From NCBI GenBank assembly GCA_017416855.1, contig JAFQAZ010000010.1, forward strand, positions 26,476 through 90,475: DNA of 64,000 nt. The letters run 5' to 3'. Position 1 is the stretch's first letter; each line of letters opens with the position of its first letter. Below, piece after piece: positions 53,632-60,872 of this stretch. The notes under the pieces were generated by a model. The model searched no databases, had not been told where the DNA came from, and was given only the letters and a program-made list of their open reading frames with translations. Source of the DNA: Clostridia bacterium (lineage in GTDB: Bacteria > Bacillota > Clostridia > UBA1381 > UBA9506). The position numbers and the translations under genes are program-made.

Positions 53632-54636
53632 ATGGAAAGAAATCAGCTTCCGCTAAAAAAAGTATTGTCGCTTACAGAGAACATTGTGCCGTCGATGCGG
53701 TATAAAGAAGGGGAGGATTTTGCCCGCTGGCAGGAAAAAGGACGGGAAAAACTGAAAGAATTATTAGGACTTCCCTTTGTTTTATGTGATGATTTGTTTT
53801 CAGTTGAATCTGAAACAGAATGTGCTGATTACAAGGAAGTCCGTTTCACCTTTCAAAGTGAGGAAGGATACTTTGTACCGTGTCATTTGCTGATTCCCAG
53901 TGGCATCACTCAGCCGGTTCCTGTGGTGTTGTGTCTGCAAGGTCATTCAACAGGAATGCATATCTCTTTGGGCAGAGCAAAATTCCCCGGGGATGAAAAT
54001 TTAATTGCCGGCGGTGACAGAGATTTTGCCATTGGGGCAGTGAAAAGAGGCTATTGTGCCCTCACTATTGAACAACGTGCAATGGGTGAGTGCGGTTCTG
54101 GTGAAAACGGTGCACCGGCTTGTCATGTCAGCACTATGGCGAATCTTTTAATTGGCAGAACGACTATTGGAGAACGGGTTTGGGATGTTATGCGCGCCAT
54201 TGATGTTCTGGAAAAGTATTTCTCTGTTGTTATTGATGCAGAGAACATTATTTGTCTTGGAAATTCCGGTGGCGGTACAACAACCTTTTATACCGCCTGC
54301 TTAGAGGAAAGAATTAAAACGGCAATTGTCAGTTGTGCTTTTGCCAGCTTTGACGAGTCCATTTCGGCTATGTTTCATTGCACCTGTAATTTTGTTCCCG
54401 GTATGAGACGATATTTTGATATGGGCGATTTGAGTGGCTTGATTGCACCAAAGAATTTGATGATTGTATCCGGCGCAAAAGACAGTATTTTCCCCTTGGA
54501 ATCGGCACAAAGGGAGTTTGAAATGACGGAAGCGTTATATAAACACACAAAGGGCAAATGCGTTCATGTTATTGGGTCAGAAGGACACCGGTTTTATTAT
54601 GATGATGCCTGGAAAGTCTATGACGAAATTTTTTAA
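53632..54636 (+). CDS. Alpha/beta-hydrolase esterase
   Basis: 334 residues, cytoplasmic. Serine hydrolase with nucleophile Ser212 in GNSGGG, Asp284 in SGAKDSIFP and His319 in GSEGHRF, placed as in acetyl-xylan-esterase-like and dienelactone-hydrolase-like alpha/beta proteins. The oxyanion segment is LCLQGHSTGMHI. The N-terminal ~75 residues form a cap-like extension. In a pectin context it could remove acetyl groups from imported oligosaccharides (rhamnogalacturonan and homogalacturonan are acetylated); methyl-esterase is a possible alternative. AAAGGAG lies 7 bases before ATG. Ten bases after its stop is the ribosome binding site of the CapA-like gene. Confidence 0.85.
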   Translation: MERNQLPLKKVLSLTENIVPSMRYKEGEDFARWQEKGREKLKELLGLPFVLCDDLFSVESETECADYKEVRFTFQSEEGYFVPCHLLIPSGITQPVPVVLCLQGHSTGMHISLGRAKFPGDENLIAGGDRDFAIGAVKRGYCALTIEQRAMGECGSGENGAPACHVSTMANLLIGRTTIGERVWDVMRAIDVLEKYFSVVIDAENIICLGNSGGGTTTFYTACLEERIKTAIVSCAFASFDESISAMFHCTCNFVPGMRRYFDMGDLSGLIAPKNLMIVSGAKDSIFPLESAQREFEMTEALYKHTKGKCVHVIGSEGHRFYYDDAWKVYDEIF

Positions 54637-54651
54637 AGAGGAGAATTGACA

Positions 54652-55740
54652 ATGAAATTAGTAATATGCGGTGATATGTCTGTTGGTGCTGATAGTCTTG
54701 CTTTTTTTGAAAAGGAAGATGCAAGGGGCACCTTCGGTAATGTGATGGATATTTTTCAGTCAGCGGACAGAACCATTGTGAATTTGGAATGTGCTCTGAC
54801 AGACAGCGAGGAAGGAATTAAAAAATGCGGTCCCTGCTTAAAAGGTCCCATCAGCACGGCAATGACCTTGAAAAAAGCAGGTGTTACGGATTGCACTCTG
54901 AGTAATAACCATATCTTCGATTTTGGCAAAAAAGGACTTTTTGATACCTTAAGAGCTCTGGATGATTGTGGTATTTTGTGGACCGGTATTGGTGAAAACT
55001 ACGAAGCTTCCAGAAAAAATCACCTCATTGAACACGATGGGTTAAAGATTAGTATTGTCAATGTTTGTGAGCATGAATATTCTTATGCCACAGAAACAAG
55101 AATAGGTGCCCGTCCCTTTGATGAGTTTGAAACCATGGAGGATATTCGTCAGGCAAAGAAAACCGCAGATTATGTGATTGTGGTGTATCACGGTGGTAAA
55201 GAATTCTGCCGTTATCCCTCGCCGAGACTTCGGAAAGCCTGCAAAGAAATGGTTCGTTGCGGTGCGGATGTTGTTCTGTGTCAGCACAGTCACTGCATTG
55301 GATGTTACGAGCAGTTTGACGGAGCGCATATTCTCTACGGTCAGGGGAATTTCCATTTTGCCTGGAATGCCTGGAAAGATTTTTGGTATGAAGGTCTTGT
55401 GGTGACCTTGGATGTGACCAAAGAAAAGATTAATATTGATTTTACACCCATACTGGTGGAAGAGGGTTGTTCCAACGTGATGGAAGGGGAAAAGGCCCAA
55501 AAGACTATGGCAGATTTTTGGGAAAGAAGTGAACATCTGAAAACCAATGTATGGAAAGAGAAGTGGCACGATTTTTGCGTTGAAAATCATGATGGTTATA
55601 AAAGAGCATTCTGTGGCTATACCATGGAAGATGATGAGGATAAACGGCAACTGTTCTCTCATTATTTAGATTGCGAAGCTCATACGGATGTTTGGCGTGA
55701 ATTATTCCCCACGTGGAATAAAACAAACGAAACTGATTGA
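54652..55740 (+). CDS. CapA-family (poly-gamma-glutamate synthesis-like) metallophosphatase
   Basis: About 362 residues. Calcineurin-like phosphoesterase fold of the PGA_cap type: VICGDMSVG, TIVNLECALTD, LSNNHIFDFGKKGL, VYHGGKEF and QHSHCIGCYE...GQGNFHF, giving the expected D/N/H/H metal residues. CapA itself helps make polyglutamate capsules, but CapA-like proteins also occur in glycan loci with unknown role. No signal peptide or membrane helix is seen here, unlike CapA, so a cytoplasmic sugar-phosphate or acyl hydrolase role is more likely. ATG at 54652 has GAGGAG 8 bases upstream. No capB/capC/capD in the window. Confidence 0.82.
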   Translation: MKLVICGDMSVGADSLAFFEKEDARGTFGNVMDIFQSADRTIVNLECALTDSEEGIKKCGPCLKGPISTAMTLKKAGVTDCTLSNNHIFDFGKKGLFDTLRALDDCGILWTGIGENYEASRKNHLIEHDGLKISIVNVCEHEYSYATETRIGARPFDEFETMEDIRQAKKTADYVIVVYHGGKEFCRYPSPRLRKACKEMVRCGADVVLCQHSHCIGCYEQFDGAHILYGQGNFHFAWNAWKDFWYEGLVVTLDVTKEKINIDFTPILVEEGCSNVMEGEKAQKTMADFWERSEHLKTNVWKEKWHDFCVENHDGYKRAFCGYTMEDDEDKRQLFSHYLDCEAHTDVWRELFPTWNKTNETD

Positions 55741-55756
55741 TAAAAATATATAGCAA

Positions 55757-55787
55757 TATAGGGGTGATGCGGGCATCAACCCCTATA
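55757..55787 (+). terminator. Possible terminator after the CapA-like gene
   Basis: Inverted repeat TATAGGGGTGATGC / GCATCAACCCCTATA with one bulged A, followed by a short ATTTTAT. Weak T tract, so termination may be partial and the next gene may be read through. Confidence 0.55.
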
Positions 55788-55824
55788 ATTTTATGGAAAT
55801 GAAAAAAGTTCGAGGTGAAGCTCT

Positions 55825-58482
55825 ATGAAACAGTATAGTGTAGAAGATTTTTTTGCAGATAAACAGCCTGAACGTAGCTTTCAAGAATTAGATGCTCCCC
55901 TTTATGAGTCTCTTCCGAAGAATTGGAACAAAAGAAGTGTCGCAAAGGGTGAGGTAGCGGTCATGAACGTCACAACGGAATTTGCGTTTCCTGATGAAAA
56001 GAGACTTCTTGAAACAGCGAACAATGACCTTGTGGAATTTTTGACACTGCACAGCACTCCGGGTAACGATTTTACCATTCGGACAGCATTTAAACCGGCC
56101 ATGCAGTGGGAGGAATATGAAATTATTGTGGATGAAAAGTCCTGTACCATTATGGCTTCTGATACTGAGGGGATTCGTCGGGGAATTTATTATATAGAAG
56201 ATGAAATGATTAGTCGTGGTGGCTCATTTTTGCCGAAAGGAACTTTTACAAGGCGTCCTCATATAAAAAAGAGAATTACCCGAAATTTCTTTACACCTCA
56301 CGAAGCAAATTTAGAGTTAAAGGATGACCGGGATTATTATCCTGATAACTATCTGGCACGGCTTAGTCACGATGGGGTGAACGGCTTGTGGCTTTTTGTG
56401 CGGCTCAGAGAGTTTGTCCCTTCAGATATTGTACCTGAGTATGGCATTAGTGGAGAAAAACAGTTACAGAAGTTAAGAAAACTTGCACAAAAATGTGCAC
56501 GTTACGGTATTGGCATCTATCCTTTGGGTGTTGAGCCGGCTTCGACATATAGCAATGGGATTTTAAGAGAAAAGCACAGAGATATGTTGGGTGCTGAATT
56601 TTGGAACGGTACACAACAGGCTATTTGTCCCTCAACGGAAAAAGGCAGTGCTTATGCGGAAGAATGTCTGTTTAAGCTTTTCAACCTTGTGCCGGAACTT
56701 TCCGGGTTTATATCCATCACTACCGGGGAAGCGGTGGCCGGCTGCGGCGGTGTGGGCACGCCGGATGAAATTGATTGTCCGAACTGTAAAGAAGCAGGGC
56801 TGACTAAAGCAATGGCTCTGGCTAAAACGGAGCAGCTTATGTATAACGGCTTAAAAAAAGCCAAGCCGGATGGCGAGTTCATCAGCTGGACCTATGGCGC
56901 CCGTTCCTGGACTGATGAGATGATGATTGAGCATTGTAGAGTTCGGGATAAAAACATACCGCTTATGAACAATTTTGAGGATAAGGGCACCTGCGTGCAG
57001 CTAGGCAAGGAAAGAACTACTTTGGATTATTGGCTCAGTTTTCCGGGACCGGGGCATTTGTTTACGTTAAATGCAGAACATAGTGACGGTGCACCCATCT
57101 ATGCAAAAATTCAGGTCTGCTGTTCTCATGAACTGGCAACGGTGCCTTATGTACCGGTGCCGGGGATACTGTATGATAAATATGCTGCTATGAAAGAATA
57201 TAACACAACGGGGGTAATGTATTGCTGGTTTTTCGGCAATTATCCATGCTTGATGAACAAGGCGGCAGGCGAGCTTGCGTTTCTTCCTTTTGCAAACAGC
57301 AAGACAGAATTTTTGAAAAAATTGGCACTTTTGTATACAAATGCAGAGAGTGCAGACACGTTGGCAAAGGCCTGGGAGATTTTTGAAGAAAGCTACAAGC
57401 AATGCCCTTATAATGTGCTTTTTGCCTGGTACGGCCCAATCAATGATGCAGTGACACGACCGCTGCATCTTCTGCCAATTGATATGGCAGTGCCCTCTAA
57501 CTGGCTCCTGACCCAAAGCGTGGAGGGTGACCGTTTCGGTGAATTTATCGGCATGATACATACGCCGGAAGAAACGTTGATTTTACTGGAAAAAATGGGG
57601 GAACAATGGGCAGAGGGTATAAAACTTTTAGAGAAAATAGTGATTCCGAGAGAAATGCTGACCTTGGCGCAGGCTATTTTCATCCTCATAAAAAGTGCCT
57701 ATAATATGATACACTTTTACCTGAAACGTAACGATCTTGGCTATATGCAAGGAAATTCAGAAGATATCCTTGGGAGTATGGAGCAGATTGTTCACGAGGA
57801 AATAGACAATGCCAAGGGAATGAAGAATTTGTGCTTAGAAGATAAACGATTAGGGTATCACAGCGAAGCGGTGGGCTTTAAGTTCTTTCCTCAAAAGCTG
57901 GATTGGCGTATTGGTCGGTTGGAGGAAACCCTTGCAGAGGAGTTTCCTGTTGTCCGGCAAAGGATAAAAGAATCTCTGCCGCCTTTAGGCTTTTTTGCAG
58001 GAGAAGAAGGCAGAAGTTATTCTGTTGACTCAGGCAGGCAAGAGACTTTTGTTTTTGAAGACGGAACCGAGGATAAGGAGACAGCGGTTTCTGTGGTTTC
58101 TACAGAAGAAAGTTATGTTATCACAATGAAAGCAAAGCACAATGATGAAATTATTATTGATGCAGAGTTTACCATGTTTGTACCCTATGTACCTGTGCGT
58201 ATCCTGGCAGACGGTACGGTGATTCTCCGGGACCCTCAGGGATATTTTCTGGTGGGGGAACGGCTCCGTGAGGAAACAGCCAAGTGGCATTGCACAAGAG
58301 AAGACGGTGTTTGCAGAATTGTTTTATATAAAAAAGATTTCGACCTTGCAGAAAAAAATGTGTTCAGAATGGCCATCCGACGGGAAGGGGAAAATAAATC
58401 CTTTTGGCACATTGGCAAAAATGAATATATCCGTCTTGCATATAATGCCTATAAACCCGATGCGAAGGTATTTATTATGTAG
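55825..58482 (+). CDS. Large orphan protein, probable cytoplasmic glycoside hydrolase
   Basis: 885 residues, no signal peptide. Residues ~40-140 look like the alpha/beta N-terminal domain seen before the barrel in GH20, GH67 and related enzymes (DTEGIRRGIYYIEDEMISRGG is its last helix-strand). A barrel-like region follows (~150-560): YPDNYLARLSHDGVNGLWLF, CARYGIGIYPLGVEPAS, LSGFISITTGEAVAG, PDGEFISWTYGARSWTDEM. It also has CPNC near 318, possibly a local metal or structural site. The last ~250 residues are helical then beta-rich. I cannot place it in a known family; GH20/GH67/GH84-like architecture suggests a hydrolase of an acidic or N-acetyl sugar. AGGTGA precedes ATG. Confidence 0.72.
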   Translation: MKQYSVEDFFADKQPERSFQELDAPLYESLPKNWNKRSVAKGEVAVMNVTTEFAFPDEKRLLETANNDLVEFLTLHSTPGNDFTIRTAFKPAMQWEEYEIIVDEKSCTIMASDTEGIRRGIYYIEDEMISRGGSFLPKGTFTRRPHIKKRITRNFFTPHEANLELKDDRDYYPDNYLARLSHDGVNGLWLFVRLREFVPSDIVPEYGISGEKQLQKLRKLAQKCARYGIGIYPLGVEPASTYSNGILREKHRDMLGAEFWNGTQQAICPSTEKGSAYAEECLFKLFNLVPELSGFISITTGEAVAGCGGVGTPDEIDCPNCKEAGLTKAMALAKTEQLMYNGLKKAKPDGEFISWTYGARSWTDEMMIEHCRVRDKNIPLMNNFEDKGTCVQLGKERTTLDYWLSFPGPGHLFTLNAEHSDGAPIYAKIQVCCSHELATVPYVPVPGILYDKYAAMKEYNTTGVMYCWFFGNYPCLMNKAAGELAFLPFANSKTEFLKKLALLYTNAESADTLAKAWEIFEESYKQCPYNVLFAWYGPINDAVTRPLHLLPIDMAVPSNWLLTQSVEGDRFGEFIGMIHTPEETLILLEKMGEQWAEGIKLLEKIVIPREMLTLAQAIFILIKSAYNMIHFYLKRNDLGYMQGNSEDILGSMEQIVHEEIDNAKGMKNLCLEDKRLGYHSEAVGFKFFPQKLDWRIGRLEETLAEEFPVVRQRIKESLPPLGFFAGEEGRSYSVDSGRQETFVFEDGTEDKETAVSVVSTEESYVITMKAKHNDEIIIDAEFTMFVPYVPVRILADGTVILRDPQGYFLVGERLREETAKWHCTREDGVCRIVLYKKDFDLAEKNVFRMAIRREGENKSFWHIGKNEYIRLAYNAYKPDAKVFIM

Positions 58483-58609
58483 CGAGTATTTCACGGAGAC
58501 ACCTTGAATTTTTAAATCTTGAACAGTACATTTTTCTAAGACGACGATATACTGCCTTTGGTCATTTATGAAGATGTGATATGTTGTTTGCGTGGTAAGG
58601 GGTGGTTAT

Positions 58610-59722
58610 GTGGATTTTTATGTTATGATGGAACCGGGGCTTTCTGAGAATTTCTGGAATGCCAAATATATGGCAGGGATGCGTATGGCTGTACGGGAAT
58701 GTAAGGGAAAACTGCGGGAACTCCAGTTGAACGATTTGGAAAGGATTGCTTCCCAAGGACGGGGAAAGGGCGAAATCGTTCCGATTATCTTAAATGGGAG
58801 AAGTCCTGACTGGGTCGCTTCCCATATTGCACAAGTGTCGGATAGAGGATTTCACCCGATTTTGCTGGCAACCTACAACAACACAACACAGCGGGGCGTC
58901 AGTTCTTTGAGCTTTGATTTTTACGGCATTTATACAGCCTGGTGCCGCTATATGTGCAAACGTGGTTGGCACAATATGGCGCTTTTAGGCGTTAGTCCTG
59001 ATAATATGAGTGATGGGGCAAAATGTCAGGCATTTCGTGACTATAACAGCAGGTATAATGACGGTCACAGAACGGGAATTTACTATATGGAAGGTTCACT
59101 GCAGGATTGCTGTGAGTCCTTTTTAGCGGAAGCAGCCCAATATGATGCCGTTTTATGTACAAACGATGTGGTATCTATTGTATTGGTTAGTTTGTTGCGC
59201 CAAAAAGGGTTAACCCATTCTCTGCACATCCATTCTTTTTGGGATTCGCCTTTGGCAGACTATCTGAGTCCTGAAATAAAAATGATTTCCCTTGATTATC
59301 ACGAAATGGGAAGACAAGCCATCAGGCTGTATTCCTTTTTGGTCAATAATCCCGGTATGGAATCTGTGTCTGCGACAGTTCGTGGTGTTCCGTTTATGGA
59401 TCCGGAAACGGCAGAGGCACCGAATGCTTCCGCTAGTGAAAACAGCTTTCTGCGGGATGAACGGGCACAGGATATTTATACGCTTGAACGGCTTTTTTCC
59501 TCGCTGGATGCCATTGACCTGCAAATCATTGGCGGTATGGCAGGCGGTGTGCCTTATGAGCAAATTGCCGAGCAGGAACGGATTGCTGTGGGTACTGTGA
59601 AATACCGCGTTAAAAAAATGCTGTCTTTGGTGCAGAAATCCGGTCGGGAGGAGCTGCTTGCATTAATTGATGAATATCTGGGGACAGAGAACTTCATGCA
59701 TTCCATCAGCAACCACGGATAA
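58610..59722 (+). CDS. Regulator with LacI-type ligand domain and C-terminal LuxR-like HTH
   Basis: About 370 residues. The N-terminal ~280 residues resemble a LacI/periplasmic-binding-like sensor (NLERIASQ-type linker is absent; GRSPDWVASHIAQVSDRGFHPILLATYNN, MALLGVSPDNMSDG, YDAVLCTNDVVSIVLVSLLRQKG, MISLDYHEMGRQAIRLY). There is no N-terminal LacI helix-turn-helix. Instead residues ~293-357 form a LuxR-like helix-turn-helix (LFSSLDAIDLQIIGGMAGG, then YEQIAEQERIAVGTVKYRVKKML). This order is unusual. GTG at 58610 has AAGGGGTGG just upstream; another in-frame GTG at 58592 is less well placed. It probably controls the two units with matching operators at 59721 and 60770. Confidence 0.75.
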   Translation: MDFYVMMEPGLSENFWNAKYMAGMRMAVRECKGKLRELQLNDLERIASQGRGKGEIVPIILNGRSPDWVASHIAQVSDRGFHPILLATYNNTTQRGVSSLSFDFYGIYTAWCRYMCKRGWHNMALLGVSPDNMSDGAKCQAFRDYNSRYNDGHRTGIYYMEGSLQDCCESFLAEAAQYDAVLCTNDVVSIVLVSLLRQKGLTHSLHIHSFWDSPLADYLSPEIKMISLDYHEMGRQAIRLYSFLVNNPGMESVSATVRGVPFMDPETAEAPNASASENSFLRDERAQDIYTLERLFSSLDAIDLQIIGGMAGGVPYEQIAEQERIAVGTVKYRVKKMLSLVQKSGREELLALIDEYLGTENFMHSISNHG

Positions 59723-59783
59723 TCCTGTCGGGAAAAATGCGCGCAATTTTTGCATTGTGTCTAGTGGTCTGACGGCATATAAT
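59721..59783 (+). promoter_or_regulatory. Promoter and 38-bp operator-like element, copy 1
   Basis: The 38 bases 59721-59758 match 60770-60807 with five changes; the core reads CGGGAAAAATGCGCGCAATT. TTGTGT (59755-59760), 17 bases and TATAAT (59778-59783) give a promoter for the SGNH gene. The palindrome TGCGCGCA lies just upstream of the -35 box. Confidence 0.75.
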
Positions 59784-59822
59784 CGGTTTGTGGTAAATTT
59801 AATATAAGGTAAGGGAAATGTT

Positions 59823-60734
59823 ATGAAGCTGAATCTTTCAAAATATGACAGAATATGTTTTTTAGGTGATAGTATTACCGCGGAAGGAACGTGGATTAAA
59901 GAGGTTACGCAATGGTTTCTGGATAATCTGCCGGAACTGGAAATCGGACTGTATAATTGCGGAATTAGTGGTGCCAGAGGGTCGGAAATGAATCTTAAAA
60001 ATCGGTTTGTCAGTGATTGCCTGCGGTATTTTCCCAAATATGTGGTGATTATGTACGGCATGAACGACATAGAAGTGTTTAGTCACAACAGTGACAATCC
60101 GGCGGATAAGAGAGCCGTTGAAAGAGGGATTTCCTTATATCCTGAAATGCTGAAATACTATATCGGCGAATGTAAAAAAATCAGTGCAATCCCTATCATT
60201 TGTTCCCCCACGCCTTATAATGAATATACCGAAACGCCGGCAGAGAATTTTGTCGGTTCGGATCAAGACCTGATGATTCTTGCTAAGATTGCTGAACAGA
60301 TTGCAAAAGAGAATGGTCTTTTGTTTGTCGATATGCGCCAGGCTCTCTTTTCCCGTTTGGCGGAAAATCCCATCAGAGAAGATCGTATGCATCCCAATGC
60401 TTACGGAAATCATTTGATGGCAGAAGCGTTTCTCTGTGCCATCGGAGCAAAAGAGACGCCTGAGCCTGATAAAGAATGTGTTGTTTCTCCTAAAAATGAA
60501 AAACGATATGAAAAAGAACAAATTCTTCGGGATATTATGTATATTGAACGTTTGTGGCAGGGGGAAGAAAATATCAAATCCGTAGCGGAGAGAAAGGAAA
60601 TTGCTCGCAATTATTGCGAAAAGCAGAAGAATCCCCTGTTTGAGAAAATCGGGCAACACTATGTTGAATATGCAGACTATAAAGATGAGTTGCGAGGAGA
60701 AATTGTAAAACTTACATTAGAGATGTATCAATAA
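59823..60734 (+). CDS. SGNH/GDSL-family hydrolase (probable deacetylase)
   Basis: 303 residues, no signal peptide, cytoplasmic. Four SGNH blocks are clear: FLGDSITAEG with Ser17, NCGISGARGSEM with the block-II glycine, MYGMNDIEV with the block-III Asn, and DRMHPNAYGN with Asp187 and His190. The C-terminal ~90 residues are a charged helical tail not usual for the core fold. Such enzymes next to pectin genes often remove O-acetyl groups from rhamnogalacturonan or xylan oligomers. It has its own promoter and terminator, and shares the 38-bp upstream element with the GH141-like/MFS unit, so the two are probably co-regulated by 58610-59722. Confidence 0.9.
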   Translation: MKLNLSKYDRICFLGDSITAEGTWIKEVTQWFLDNLPELEIGLYNCGISGARGSEMNLKNRFVSDCLRYFPKYVVIMYGMNDIEVFSHNSDNPADKRAVERGISLYPEMLKYYIGECKKISAIPIICSPTPYNEYTETPAENFVGSDQDLMILAKIAEQIAKENGLLFVDMRQALFSRLAENPIREDRMHPNAYGNHLMAEAFLCAIGAKETPEPDKECVVSPKNEKRYEKEQILRDIMYIERLWQGEENIKSVAERKEIARNYCEKQKNPLFEKIGQHYVEYADYKDELRGEIVKLTLEMYQ

Positions 60735-60756
60735 AAAGGGCAGTAGCCCTTTTTTT
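60733..60756 (+). terminator. Terminator of the SGNH gene
   Basis: Stem AAAAAGGGC / GCCCTTTTT with loop AGTA and T7 tract, starting at the stop codon. Confidence 0.88.
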
Positions 60757-60769
60757 ATACTCTTAGTAT

Positions 60770-60832
60770 AATCCTGCCGGGAAATATGCGCGTAATTTTT
60801 GTATTGTTTTTGCTCATGGGGAAACGTATAAT
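60770..60832 (+). promoter_or_regulatory. Promoter and 38-bp operator-like element, copy 2
   Basis: 60770-60807 is the second copy of the element described at 59721-59758 (core CGGGAAATATGCGCGTAATT). TTGTTT (60804-60809), 17-base spacer and TATAAT (60827-60832): same geometry as copy 1. Drives the GH141-like and MFS genes. Confidence 0.75.
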
Positions 60833-60872
60833 CAAAGTATAAACTTGCTTGTAGGGCAGAAAGGATGATCGT

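Noticed and set aside
55042..55662. 206-codon open frame antisense to the CapA-like gene
   Set aside because: No ribosome binding site or recognisable domain; the opposite strand is a clear gene in an operon.
54652..55740. Capsule (poly-gamma-glutamate) synthesis locus
   Set aside because: Only one CapA-like gene without export signal, and no synthase genes nearby.
58548..58553. Promoter of the LacI/LuxR-like regulator at TATACT
   Set aside because: No acceptable -35 box at 16-18 bases; TTGAAC is 23 bases away, so I did not list it as a promoter.
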